Shown piece by piece: positions 9,019 to 16,690 of a DNA stretch of 64,000 nucleotides (position 1 is its first letter; every line of letters begins with the position of its first letter). The notes below the pieces were generated by a model. The model was not told the DNA's origin. It worked only from the letters and a program-made list of their open reading frames with translations, and did no database searches. Source of the DNA: Spirochaetales bacterium (GTDB lineage Bacteria; Spirochaetota; Spirochaetia; SZUA-6; RPPD01); contig JAFGGG010000009.1 of NCBI GenBank assembly GCA_016930675.1, forward strand, positions 141,449 to 205,448, in the 5' to 3' direction. A program made the translations under genes and the position numbers.

Positions 9019-10386
9019 TTATAACGAATTCCGGGCTTTCGCGAAAAAAACTTCAGGTAATTTGTAAAAATAATTATAGGCAAGCTCTAAACTTTTTATT
9101 GATATTTTTTCATCTTTTCCGTGAAACATAGAAGCATAATCATCTATGGAAAACTCTTCGTCAAATAGAGAAAAACCATAGACAACCGTGCCTTTATTGC
9201 GCCAGAATCTGCCGTCCGTTACACTGCCGATAAACAGCGGAACATAGTATGCCGTGGGATATACAGGTGATACCACTTCTTTGGTGGCGGTAAATAGAGG
9301 CGTTTCCAACGGGGAAACATTGGCAGGGAAATATTCCATAATTTCAATGGTAAAATATTCATTAAATGGGCCCAATAGCTTTTCTATTTCTTTCACCACA
9401 TCTTCTACGGTTTGCCCGGGTAAAAGCCTGATGTCGATCTCAATTATACCTGAATCCGGAATGATGTTTGTTTTACTACCGGCTTTTATCAGGTTTGGAC
9501 TCATTGTCATACAGCTGGCAGCGTGCAGAAATTTCGCCAGACCGGGTGCTTTCAGATAAATCTTCTGCAAAACCTTTTTCAATTCTCTCAGGCTGGAAAG
9601 TGCTTTCACTTGTTTTTTATCTTCGCCAATGGCTTTGATCATGTTTAAATACTCTTCATGAAGAGTATGCTTGGGTTTATAACGCGCAATACGCTCCACC
9701 GCCCTGCCGACCTTTACCGCGGCATTGTCGGAATGAAAGGGCAGGCTGCCGTGTCCTGCCGTGCCTTTTGTCTTTAAGCGCACCCAGACAATACCCTTTT
9801 CACCGCAGGATATGGTGATTCCCAGACCCTTTTTGTTATGAATAAAAAATCCTCCCAATTCCGTGACCATATAGTCGGCTTTAACCTTATCCCAGTGTTT
9901 TTCTACAAGCCAGCGCGCGCCCAGTCTGCCCGATGCTTCTTCATCGGCAACAGCCAAATAAATAAAATCACCGGGAAAGCGGTCTCTTTTATTCACCAGC
10001 TCGGCCACGGCTACCGCTTGTGAAGCGGTCATATTGAGCATATCCACCGCACCCCGGCCCCAGATATATCCACCGCGCTTATCGCCTGAAAAAGGATCAC
10101 AGCTCCACTCTTCACTATTGGCCGGAACTACATCCAAATGTCCCATATACATAAGAGAAGGAGCTTTGGGGTCCTTGCCGGGGATGCGAACCAGGAGGTT
10201 GGAACGTCCCGGATGTGATTCCAATATTGTTGTTTTTATTCCGTGTTTGGAGAAAAACTTGTTCAGTGTTTCCGCGGAACGTACTTCCTGACCGGAATCC
10301 GGAGTGCCGTCATTCACACATTTATTGCGGATAAGCTCCTGCAACAAGGGAACCAACTTTTTTTCAACCGTACGGTAACTCGCCAT
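9019..10386 (-). CDS. M20-family metallopeptidase (dipeptidase/desuccinylase type)
   Basis: A 455-residue enzyme with the M20 metal site: MYMGHLDVVP (His-x-Asp), GRGAVDMLN (bridging Asp) and VADEEASG (catalytic Glu-Glu). A central lid/dimerisation domain begins near KAGLGITISCGEKG-type sequence (GLGITISCGEKGIVWVRL). It hydrolyses small peptides or acylated amino acids; exact substrate unknown. It is the last gene of a four-gene run (HTH-receiver, receiver, acylphosphatase, this gene) with a 12-bp gap after acylphosphatase. The last eight sense codons before the final three are duplicated at 7931-7955. Confidence 0.88.
   Translation of the reverse strand: MASYRTVEKKLVPLLQELIRNKCVNDGTPDSGQEVRSAETLNKFFSKHGIKTTILESHPGRSNLLVRIPGKDPKAPSLMYMGHLDVVPANSEEWSCDPFSGDKRGGYIWGRGAVDMLNMTASQAVAVAELVNKRDRFPGDFIYLAVADEEASGRLGARWLVEKHWDKVKADYMVTELGGFFIHNKKGLGITISCGEKGIVWVRLKTKGTAGHGSLPFHSDNAAVKVGRAVERIARYKPKHTLHEEYLNMIKAIGEDKKQVKALSSLRELKKVLQKIYLKAPGLAKFLHAASCMTMSPNLIKAGSKTNIIPDSGIIEIDIRLLPGQTVEDVVKEIEKLLGPFNEYFTIEIMEYFPANVSPLETPLFTATKEVVSPVYPTAYYVPLFIGSVTDGRFWRNKGTVVYGFSLFDEEFSIDDYASMFHGKDEKISIKSLELAYNYFYKLPEVFFAKARNSL
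9031..9055. repeat. Right copy of the 25-bp direct repeat, inside the M20 gene end
   Basis: Identical to 7931-7955. It encodes the EVFFAKAR segment at the C-terminus of the M20 peptidase, three codons before its stop. The segment between the two copies holds only the TPR gene and no integrase or transposase. Confidence 0.8.
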
Positions 10387-10398
10387 TATGTATCCTTA

Positions 10399-10707
10399 TT
10401 AGAATTCAATCGTAAATCTGTTATATAAACCTCTGTAAGCTACAGGATGAAAATCAACCTTCCTCACCAAAGCACCCGGAGGACCCTTTTTCAGCCATGC
10501 GGAAAAATTCTCAATACTTTCTTGATCTCCTTCCGCATATACTTCCACACAACCGTCAGACATATTTCGCACATACCCCTTTATTCCAAGCCGCCGCGCT
10601 AAGCCTTGAGTCGAGTAGCGAAAGCCTACTCCCTGTACCACACCAGAAATCCGAGCTCTAAATGCTTTATTCTGTCTATTTCCCTTATTTTGTATGTTCA
10701 AGGACAT
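10399..10707 (-). CDS. acyP: Acylphosphatase
   Basis: A protein of about 102 residues; the core of about 90 is the normal family length. The active-site loop is FRARISGVVQGVGFRYS (with the catalytic Arg of GFRY), and the second conserved part is GYVRNMSDGCVEVYAEG with catalytic Asn in RNMSDG. It hydrolyses acyl phosphates such as acetyl or carbamoyl phosphate. ATG 10707 lies inside the end of the receiver gene (overlap 23 nt); a TTG at 10713 is also possible. There is no ribosome site, so it may rely on translational coupling. Confidence 0.9.
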   Translation of the reverse strand: MSLNIQNKGNRQNKAFRARISGVVQGVGFRYSTQGLARRLGIKGYVRNMSDGCVEVYAEGDQESIENFSAWLKKGPPGALVRKVDFHPVAYRGLYNRFTIEF

Positions 10708-11047
10708 CTGCAATTTCTTTTTCTAATTCGGCATAATCAAAAGGTTTGTAAAATACTTTGAACGGAATATGGATATTTGGCTGTAAAAACCCGCTGGTTA
10801 TAATAATCTTCTTGTCGGAACAGTATTTATTGAGCAAGCGAATCCAGTAATCACCGCCTAAAATATCCATCCTGTAATCCGTAACAATAAGATCCACATT
10901 ATTATCCAACAACTGCTTCAGGGCGCCCACTCCGTCTGAGGCCACAATTACCTGATATCCCTTTTGCTTCAGAAAATCACGCAAGGTAAGTCTGATTGAA
11001 TCTTCATCTTCCACGATCAGGATGAGGGCCTGCGATTTTTTAACCAT
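10685..11047 (-). CDS. Stand-alone response regulator receiver protein
   Basis: A 120-residue CheY-like receiver with acidic pocket VEDED (residues 12-16), phosphoacceptor Asp57 in VTDYRMD, Thr84 in IITSG and Lys101 in YKPF, so it should be phosphorylatable. No output domain. It overlaps the upstream HTH-receiver gene by 8 nt and the downstream acylphosphatase gene, so the three are coupled. Acetyl phosphate is an acylphosphatase substrate and can phosphorylate receivers; a functional link here is only inference. No kinase gene is in this operon. Confidence 0.9.
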   Translation of the reverse strand: MVKKSQALILIVEDEDSIRLTLRDFLKQKGYQVIVASDGVGALKQLLDNNVDLIVTDYRMDILGGDYWIRLLNKYCSDKKIIITSGFLQPNIHIPFKVFYKPFDYAELEKEIADVLEHTK

Positions 11048-11660
11048 CTTCGCCTCGATATTTATTCAGCAGATCAAGTATCTTATGCTTCAACTGTTCC
11101 AAATCCAAAGGTTTGGCAAAAAATGCATCCGCTCCATTACGGATAATTTCCTGCTCTTCAATCGGATCATTTAAACCGGTAATGGCTATTATAGCAGGGC
11201 TCTGTGCGTTACCGTTTTCTTTTAACTTCTGACACAGCTTATGTCCGTCAATGCCGGGCAGGTTTATATCTAAAATGATAATTCCCGGTGTATGCTCTGA
11301 AATAAGCTTACCGGCTTCAAATCCATCATACGCCTGTAATACAGTATAATCAGGAAACTTTTTTAATAGATAGCGTTTTAATAGATCATTGATATCTTCA
11401 TCATCATCAACAACTAAAATAATATTCCAGGCCAGTTTTTCATCATCCAACTTTTCAAGCTCTTCCGGTATTCTCATGCCGCGCGAACTTAAAAAATCTA
11501 TTAGATCATCGGCATATACTCTGTACTGTCCGCCCGGTGTAATAAAAGCCTTTAAATGCCCGTTTTTTATCCAATTAATTGTAGTTTGATTTACAACTCC
11601 GCAGATATTTGCCACTTCAAGAGCAGAAAAAATTCTTACCTTTTTGCCATTTTTTGCCAT
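11040..11660 (-). CDS. Excisionase-type HTH DNA-binding domain fused to a response regulator receiver
   Basis: A 206-residue protein. The N-terminal 60 residues hold a MerR/excisionase-like winged helix (FSALEVANICGVVNQTTINWI, then GGQYRVYADDLIDFL). The C-terminal 120 residues are a receiver (VVDDDED pocket, phosphoacceptor Asp in LDINLPG, ITG, and AKPLD with the conserved Lys). The order, DNA-binding first and receiver last, is the reverse of most response regulators. Start ATG 11660 has AAGGG 8 nt upstream; a TTG at 11678 is less likely. It heads the operon with the stand-alone receiver, acylphosphatase and M20 peptidase. Confidence 0.85.
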   Translation of the reverse strand: MAKNGKKVRIFSALEVANICGVVNQTTINWIKNGHLKAFITPGGQYRVYADDLIDFLSSRGMRIPEELEKLDDEKLAWNIILVVDDDEDINDLLKRYLLKKFPDYTVLQAYDGFEAGKLISEHTPGIIILDINLPGIDGHKLCQKLKENGNAQSPAIIAITGLNDPIEEQEIIRNGADAFFAKPLDLEQLKHKILDLLNKYRGEDG

Positions 11661-11780
11661 TTTTGTTACCCTTACCAAAAACTTACTTTTATTTAATCTT
11701 TCAATTATATAAAATTATAATACTTTTATTTACTATGTCAATCTGTTATCCCTCAATTTTAAATTAAGGCTTGCTTTTTT

Positions 11781-12482
11781 ATGAAAGAAATGTACAAAAT
11801 AAGAACTGCTGTGAAAAACAATTTTAGACAAGCAGTTACAGATTATCGCTATTTAAAAAATAAAAACTATTCCGATAAATCCTCCTTAAAACTGGTTGGT
11901 GATCGTTACCGGCTTTCAAAAATTGAGCGCAACTGCCTCCTTCGCGGTATCGTGGATACGACTACCAGCATAAAAAGAAAAAATAAGCTGATCGGATCCG
12001 AACAAATAGCACATCAGCACCTGGGAATTGATTGGTATAATGTGCTTATTACTATAGAAAGTTATTTAAAGGGACATTTTCTCTTTTTAGCTGATGACGG
12101 CGTGATTAGAGATACTTCAGCTATCCATGGCAGCTACAGACAAAGCAAAATTACGGAACGGGCGATTGAGATAATAGGCAATACCCTCGTTATTATAAAA
12201 CCGAAGGAGATGAGCATAGCTATTGACTCACCGATATCACATTCGAAAGAAATGGCGGATGATCTGCGCCGCAGATTTAATAAGCTACTGACCATGCCTT
12301 GTTTTCTATCACTTGCGCATTCAGCCGATTTTGAACTGAAAAGATACCGGGGAGTAGTCGCGTCATCAGATTCGGTTATAATGGATAGTGCGGAAAAAAT
12401 CTTTGATTTGGCACATTTTAGCCTGCATACCTACTTTCAGTTTCAGCCAAAACCTCTGGATGAGTATATCTTTCATGAGTAG
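11781..12482 (+). CDS. DUF434/DUF5616 family protein
   Basis: A 233-residue cytoplasmic protein that I recognise as the DUF434 family, shared by archaea and some bacteria. The N-terminus (FRQAVTDYRYLKNKNYSDKSSLKLVGDRYRL) is the DUF434 part, and the rest, including IDSPISHSKEMADDLRRRF, matches the accompanying domain. Function is unknown; the conserved IDSPISHSKE motif is reminiscent of nucleotide- or metal-binding folds (inference). Divergent from the HTH-receiver operon and convergent with recX, so probably a single-gene unit. No good ribosome site before ATG 11781. Confidence 0.65.
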   Translation: MKEMYKIRTAVKNNFRQAVTDYRYLKNKNYSDKSSLKLVGDRYRLSKIERNCLLRGIVDTTTSIKRKNKLIGSEQIAHQHLGIDWYNVLITIESYLKGHFLFLADDGVIRDTSAIHGSYRQSKITERAIEIIGNTLVIIKPKEMSIAIDSPISHSKEMADDLRRRFNKLLTMPCFLSLAHSADFELKRYRGVVASSDSVIMDSAEKIFDLAHFSLHTYFQFQPKPLDEYIFHE

Positions 12483-12493
12483 ACTGTCATTTG

Positions 12494-13153
12494 TTAAGAA
12501 ATAATATTCTTATGTTTTAAGGCTTTGAGAATTAAATTGACGGGAAATCCTCTTGTTTTGAGTCTTCTTATGAGTTTTTCGGGAGTGTCATGTCTGCTCA
12601 TTCTTATTTTTTCCAATAGTTTTAAAAGATTGCCATACTCTTCCTGTTCAGAATATAAGGCAACTATTTCTTCGGCTATTTTTCTTGTAACTCCGGTACG
12701 CATTAATCCGGCACATAGGGAAAATCTTCCTTCATGACGACGCTTAATCCGAGAATCTATCCATAACCTGGCGAACTCTCTGTCATCCAGATATCCGAGT
12801 TCTGCAAGGTTATCCAGCACATATGAAATATCATGCTGTTCAAAGCCTTTTTTTTCAAGTTTTTTTTCAAGCTGATAATACGAATGAGGTCTTTGTGAAA
12901 GAAAAAGCAGAGTTTTTTTTTGAATCTCCAGCCTTACCGATTGAGACAACAACTCTTGTTTTGTCCGTACCTTAATAATCTGACCTCGGTAGAGGGCATG
13001 GTCTCTGATAATATCATTTAAGATAATAATAGCTGTTTTATCTGAGAATGTTAGTTTTCGTTTATTATGCTGTCCTGCCTGCTTGGTAATTGAGACCAGA
13101 GTTAATTTAGCGTTTTGAGAATTGGAATCTTCTACGAGCGCCTCTTCTTCCAT
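12494..13153 (-). CDS. recX: Regulatory protein RecX
   Basis: A 219-residue protein of helical RecX repeats, with [20 protein letters not shown] and [15 protein letters not shown] as the clear family motif and a C-terminal [10 protein letters not shown]. RecX binds RecA filaments and limits recombinase activity. The ATG at 13153 overlaps the end of rpsI by 47 nt; the conserved part begins about 17 residues in, so an alternative start inside the overlap is possible. recA is not in the window. RecX following ribosomal genes suggests growth-linked expression. Confidence 0.85.
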   Translation of the reverse strand: MEEEALVEDSNSQNAKLTLVSITKQAGQHNKRKLTFSDKTAIIILNDIIRDHALYRGQIIKVRTKQELLSQSVRLEIQKKTLLFLSQRPHSYYQLEKKLEKKGFEQHDISYVLDNLAELGYLDDREFARLWIDSRIKRRHEGRFSLCAGLMRTGVTRKIAEEIVALYSEQEEYGNLLKLLEKIRMSRHDTPEKLIRRLKTRGFPVNLILKALKHKNIIS

Positions 13154-13499
13154 ATTTCTTTCGCTCTACCATACGCGGATCTCGGGTAAGAAGACCATTG
13201 CTTTTAAGTGACGCGGTATTTGATGAGTCCGCCTTCACGAGTACACGGGCTATTCCGTGTCTTATAGCGCCGGCCTGACTGGAAACACCGCCACCTTTTA
13301 CCGAAACCAATAAATCATAATTAGTGAGATTATCAGTAATTTGCAAGGGCTGTTTAACAATAATCTGATGCCAGGCCAAAGGGAAATAATCTTCTATTTT
13401 TTCTTTATTAATAGTAATCTCTCCCTTGCCTTTTCTCAAAAAAACACGTGCTACTGATGTTTTTCTTCTTCCTGTTGCAATACTCAAGTTTTTTACCAA
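13107..13499 (-). CDS. rpsI: 30S ribosomal protein S9
   Basis: A 130-residue protein, normal length. It begins [20 protein letters not shown] and ends with the basic tail [18 protein letters not shown] that reaches the decoding centre. The start codon is TTG at 13499, supported by AGAGGAG 7 nt upstream and no in-frame ATG near the conserved N-terminus. It follows rplM by 29 bp, the usual L13-S9 operon. Confidence 0.97.
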   Translation of the reverse strand: MVKNLSIATGRRKTSVARVFLRKGKGEITINKEKIEDYFPLAWHQIIVKQPLQITDNLTNYDLLVSVKGGGVSSQAGAIRHGIARVLVKADSSNTASLKSNGLLTRDPRMVERKKYGRRGARRRFQFSKR

Positions 13500-13528
13500 T
13501 TGTATTCTCCTCTAAGCAATATCATAAA

Positions 13529-13957
13529 TCAGACTTCCAAAACTTCCGGCATCTGAGCACTGTGCGGATGATCTGATCCTGCATACACTTTTACATTCTT
13601 AAACAGTTTTCTCCCTAAACGCCCCTTGGGAAGCATGCCTTTTATCGCATGCTCCAAAGGAAAGGTCGGTTTTCTCTGTATTACTTTAGCAAGACTTTCA
13701 GTCTTTATTCCACCGGGATATCCTGTATGGTGGTAATAATTTTTCTGCTGAAGCTTCCGGCCGGTAACTTTAATTTTCCCTGCGTTTATTATTACAATCT
13801 TATCACCCACTTCCAAATGTGGTGTATAGATCGGTTTTTGCTTACCCCTTAAAACCGGCACTACTTTCGCGGCTACTCGGCCCAGGGTTTTTCCCTCCGC
13901 ATTTACCAGATACCATTTGTGAGTAATGTCCTTCTTTTTAGCAAAAATCGTTCTCAT
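13529..13957 (-). CDS. rplM: 50S ribosomal protein L13
   Basis: A 142-residue protein of normal length, with typical L13 segments WYLVNAEGKTLGRVAAKV, YYHHTGYPGG and KGMLPKGRLGRKLFKNVKVY. It is an early-assembly protein of the large subunit. First gene of the rplM-rpsI-recX operon; ATG 13957 has an AAAGG ribosome site. Confidence 0.98.
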   Translation of the reverse strand: MRTIFAKKKDITHKWYLVNAEGKTLGRVAAKVVPVLRGKQKPIYTPHLEVGDKIVIINAGKIKVTGRKLQQKNYYHHTGYPGGIKTESLAKVIQRKPTFPLEHAIKGMLPKGRLGRKLFKNVKVYAGSDHPHSAQMPEVLEV

Positions 13958-13998
13958 AATATATTACCTTTATTGTGAATTAATATAAAGAGCACATA

Positions 13999-14026
13999 TA
14001 GTTACATAATACTGTAATTATGTCAA
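13999..14026 (-). promoter_or_regulatory. Putative promoter of rplM-rpsI-recX
   Basis: Minus strand: TTGACA (14026-14021), 16 bp, TAACTA (14004-13999). The -35 is perfect, the -10 fair. The predicted start leaves a leader of about 35 nt. Confidence 0.5.
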
Positions 14027-14037
14027 GCGGTTTAGAT

Positions 14038-14271
14038 TTATTCTTCTTTGCTTGCGGTTTTCTCTTCTTTTTTTGCCTCGATCTTGTCTTTAATATCCGC
14101 TATTCCAATAAAAAAAGCAATAATTCCTATTAAAAGGGCTAGAATAGGTGCTCCGCCTTTAAAGAATTCAACCACGAACGGCCACCAATCACGACCGTAA
14201 AGTATATCCGCAGGTAATACCGTCCATACAGCAGCAGCGATAAATATCAACCCAATAATGAGTGCAATCAT
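14038..14271 (-). CDS. Small two-helix membrane protein
   Basis: A 77-residue protein with two hydrophobic helices (about residues 2-20 and 39-58) separated by an ILYGRDWWPFVVEFFKGG segment, and a charged Lys/Glu C-terminal tail. ATG 14271 has an AAGGGGG ribosome site and its own TTGACA promoter, so it is a real gene. I do not recognise a functional family; a small inner-membrane protein is all that can be said. Confidence 0.7.
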   Translation of the reverse strand: MIALIIGLIFIAAAVWTVLPADILYGRDWWPFVVEFFKGGAPILALLIGIIAFFIGIADIKDKIEAKKEEKTASKEE

Positions 14272-14311
14272 TAATAAACCCCCTTTTGATATATAATAAG
14301 TTCCTTCTGCA

Positions 14312-14339
14312 AAGATATTTATTTTTCTAATAATGTCAA
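14312..14339 (-). promoter_or_regulatory. Putative promoter of the small membrane protein gene
   Basis: Minus strand: TTGACA (14339-14334), 16 bp, TATCTT (14317-14312). Perfect -35. It abuts the structured repeat that starts at about 14356. Confidence 0.5.
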
Positions 14340-14355
14340 CTCCTTTTTTGAAGTT

Positions 14356-14466
14356 TTTTTAACATGCCACAAGCAAAGCTGGCGGTATAGCGGGGGAACA
14401 CCCCATAGGGGAGCGATGTGGGCGAAAAAGCCATCACCATACGCGGCGGCTTTTTCGGAAGTGAAT
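14356..14466. repeat. GC-rich structured intergenic element, apparently dispersed
   Basis: This stretch holds most of the 324-bp gap between the small membrane protein and ferredoxin genes and is richer in GC than its surroundings. It contains CCCC-ATA-GGGG (14401-14411) and a larger hairpin with a 10-bp perfect stem, CGAAAAAGCC (14423-14432) against GGCTTTTTCG (14448-14457). About 27 bp of its right part (from 14435) recur with three substitutions at 47944, before radA. Two copies of unequal length suggest a dispersed element. No protein is convincingly encoded. Confidence 0.5.
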
Positions 14467-14567
14467 ACACCCAATATCGGAATATATATTCATGTTTGGA
14501 TCCTAAATAAATAAAAAAACATGTTCCGACCACTTGCACAAGAAGTTATTTTTTATTAGCTTATGCC

Positions 14568-14573
14568 TATAAT
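14568..14573 (+). promoter_or_regulatory. -10 element of the ferredoxin gene
   Basis: A perfect TATAAT 22 bp before the start codon of the ferredoxin gene. No good -35 hexamer at the usual distance was found (TTGCAC at 14534 is too far). Confidence 0.35.
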
Positions 14574-14595
14574 ATCTTAATTAAAGGAGTTCAAA

Positions 14596-14781
14596 ATGAA
14601 GGTCAAAATCGACGCCGATTTATGTACAGGATGCGCACTGTGTACGGACAGCCTTCCTGAAATATTTGTAATGGCTGACGATGTTGCTGAAGTAGCTACA
14701 CCTAACGTACCGGCTAATCAAGAAGCCGCAGTTCAAGAAGCCGCAGACGATTGTCCGGCAGAAGCAATTATAATTGAATAA
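14596..14781 (+). CDS. Single-cluster [4Fe-4S] ferredoxin
   Basis: A 61-residue acidic electron carrier. Cluster ligands are Cys10, Cys13 and Cys16 (CTGCALC) and Cys54 in DDCPAEAI, the monocluster pattern of small Thermotoga/Desulfovibrio-type ferredoxins. The start is fixed by AAAGGAG just upstream and the gene ends in a strong terminator, so it is monocistronic. It suggests an anaerobic or low-potential redox metabolism. Confidence 0.95.
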   Translation: MKVKIDADLCTGCALCTDSLPEIFVMADDVAEVATPNVPANQEAAVQEAADDCPAEAIIIE

Positions 14782-14786
14782 TAGAG

Positions 14787-14812
14787 AGGCCCTTTTTAAA
14801 AAAAGGGCCTTT
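14787..14812 (+). terminator. Rho-independent terminator of the ferredoxin gene
   Basis: AGGCCCTTTT (14787-14796) pairs perfectly with AAAAGGGCCT (14801-14810), a 10-bp stem, a few bases after the stop codon. Followed by a short T run. Confidence 0.8.
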
Positions 14813-14926
14813 AAAATGTAAAAAAGTATATTAGTTCTTTTTTTTCTTCGTTCGCTAAGATATCGGTGATATTAAATTCAGTACTTAACAAGAACGGCAA
14901 TTTCAAATTTGATTTACTAAAAATAT

Positions 14927-14954
14927 TTGCCATATCACAAAAACATGGTACAAT
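14927..14954 (+). promoter_or_regulatory. Promoter of the propeller - P83/100 - cobalamin adenosyltransferase operon
   Basis: TTGCCA (14927-14932), 16 bp, TACAAT (14949-14954). The predicted start (about 14961) lies only a few bases before ATG 14965, which has no ribosome site. Confidence 0.5.
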
Positions 14955-14964
14955 TAATACTATA

Positions 14965-16674
14965 ATGAAGAAGTACATCCTCATTTTAAGCATATTGTTC
15001 TGTGCTTTTGTAGTGTGCACCTCATTTCTCGCCCCGCCGGGAGAACAGTTATGGCGCTTTATTACAGGTGGAAGAATCCGGTCCCAACCGGCGGTAGGAT
15101 ACAACGGAATTGTATATGCTATCTCCGAAGACAGGTATCTTTATGCCCTCAATTCAGAAGGGGTCTCCTTATGGCGGAGTGATCTTAAAGAACGGGTGAG
15201 CGATTGTTTTACTATTGGTTACGATGGCAGCATCTATATCGGATTGAAAAATGGAATCATAATCGCTCTTAATCCGCACGGTAAAATAATTTGGAAGTTT
15301 AATACCAAAGAACCATTAAAATACTCACCAGCTTTGCATGGTGACGGAACGCTTTATTTTATAACAGACCAAGGCACTATTTTTGCCCTTTCCCATACCG
15401 GGACTGCCTGCTGGAAGAAAAACCTGGACTTGTGTCCGTCAGGCAGCCCTGTGGCAGACGCCGACGGCACGCTTTATATTCCCCTTAACGATCAAAAACT
15501 CTCAGCCCTTTATCCCTGGGGGGAAGAAAAATGGCAGCTCTCACTTAAAGGCAATCCCCGCACACCTGCGATTGCCGCGGACGGCACACTTGTTTTAGGA
15601 ACCGATCTGGGTAATCTATACACGATACATCCGAACGGGCGAATCTTATGGTCATTCACTTTCAACACAGAAGTCTTAAGTCCTATTATCGGTAGGAACG
15701 GGACTATTTACGGTACCTTAAAAAACGGGCAGGTGTTTTGTATTGATAAACACGGTGAACTGCTATGGATCGTGAGTGTGGGTGCAGCGTTATCCCGCTC
15801 CTGCGTCATAGGCTCAAGCGGTACACTTTATGTTTCAGCGGATGAAAACCACCTCTCCGCCCTCTCCCCCAGCGGAACCGTTCTTTGGTCGCAACAAATA
15901 CAGGGAGAAATGACAGACCTCATGCTTTCCCGGCAAGGTATTCTCTATGCCGGATCAAGCGACTGGTCGCTTTATGCATTTAAAGCGGAAACAGCAATGG
16001 CAAGCCCGTGGCCTCAATATCAACATGATGCTTTGCATTCGGGGCAGTCGTCAAGAAAATTAGCAAGAGTTTCGATTGAGGATCTTTACGGAAATAACCC
16101 GGACTATCTCTATTTCAAAAATTTATTACTATCTTTTAACCCATATCTCATGCAAAAGGGCCTGGATGAAATCCAGCAACGATATGATGCTTTAGCCATA
16201 ACATCAAGCAGGAATTATTTATTCTTTCTCTTAGGCAAGGTCGCGGGTATCAGTATTACGGAAATCGATAAGTATTATAATTATCCTGAGGACGGTTATT
16301 CCAGAATCCGGGAACAAGCTTGCAGACTATATACACTGCTCGGCGGATTTTATGCTCGCGATTTGCTTTTGCATTTAATTGAAGATGAAAAGGAAATGAG
16401 CATGAAAGCCGTGGCTATCCGCTGTCTAGGCATACTCCAGAGCGATCCGGAAGGGAGCGCGGTAAACCACATGGCATCTTTGATTTTATCAGGCAGGGGA
16501 AATACCCCCGATAACAGCCTGGCGCGAGATATTACGCATACATTGCGTAATATTGCTTACTACAATGGCGCACTACCGGCAAGCGGAATAAAAACACTGT
16601 TAACTATCAGTCAGGGGCACTATTTAAAAAATGTGAAAGAACAGGCTTTGACTGTATTACAGGAAATTCAATAA
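14965..16674 (+). CDS. Secreted PQQ-type beta-propeller protein
   Basis: A 569-residue protein with an N-terminal signal segment (MKKYILILSILFCAFVVC, possibly lipidated at this Cys). Residues about 30-375 consist of repeats of the form G.IYIG...G.L.AL.P.G...W, the PQQ/YWTD-like propeller blade pattern (for example DGTLYFITDQGTIFALSHTG). No PQQ ligand residues are evident, so it is probably structural. The remaining 190 residues are helical. A GTG at 14866 would extend it by 33 residues but spoils the signal peptide. It is followed by P83/100 after 16 bp, in one operon. Confidence 0.75.
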   Translation: MKKYILILSILFCAFVVCTSFLAPPGEQLWRFITGGRIRSQPAVGYNGIVYAISEDRYLYALNSEGVSLWRSDLKERVSDCFTIGYDGSIYIGLKNGIIIALNPHGKIIWKFNTKEPLKYSPALHGDGTLYFITDQGTIFALSHTGTACWKKNLDLCPSGSPVADADGTLYIPLNDQKLSALYPWGEEKWQLSLKGNPRTPAIAADGTLVLGTDLGNLYTIHPNGRILWSFTFNTEVLSPIIGRNGTIYGTLKNGQVFCIDKHGELLWIVSVGAALSRSCVIGSSGTLYVSADENHLSALSPSGTVLWSQQIQGEMTDLMLSRQGILYAGSSDWSLYAFKAETAMASPWPQYQHDALHSGQSSRKLARVSIEDLYGNNPDYLYFKNLLLSFNPYLMQKGLDEIQQRYDALAITSSRNYLFFLLGKVAGISITEIDKYYNYPEDGYSRIREQACRLYTLLGGFYARDLLLHLIEDEKEMSMKAVAIRCLGILQSDPEGSAVNHMASLILSGRGNTPDNSLARDITHTLRNIAYYNGALPASGIKTLLTISQGHYLKNVKEQALTVLQEIQ

Positions 16675-16690
16675 TCAAGGAGAGGGAATT

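Noticed and set aside
7919..9055. Complete mobile element between the 25-bp repeats
   Set aside because: The segment codes only for the TPR protein; no integrase, transposase or terminal inverted repeats were found, so the evidence is limited to the duplicated gene end.
14336..14539. 67-codon minus-strand frame (MQVVGTCFFIYLG start) over the structured element
   Set aside because: It lies across a hairpin-rich repeat and the -35 of a promoter, has no ribosome site and matches no family; treated as a chance frame.
14866..14964. GTG start 33 codons upstream for the propeller protein
   Set aside because: It would put 33 non-hydrophobic residues before the signal peptide; the promoter at 14927-14954 lies inside this extension.
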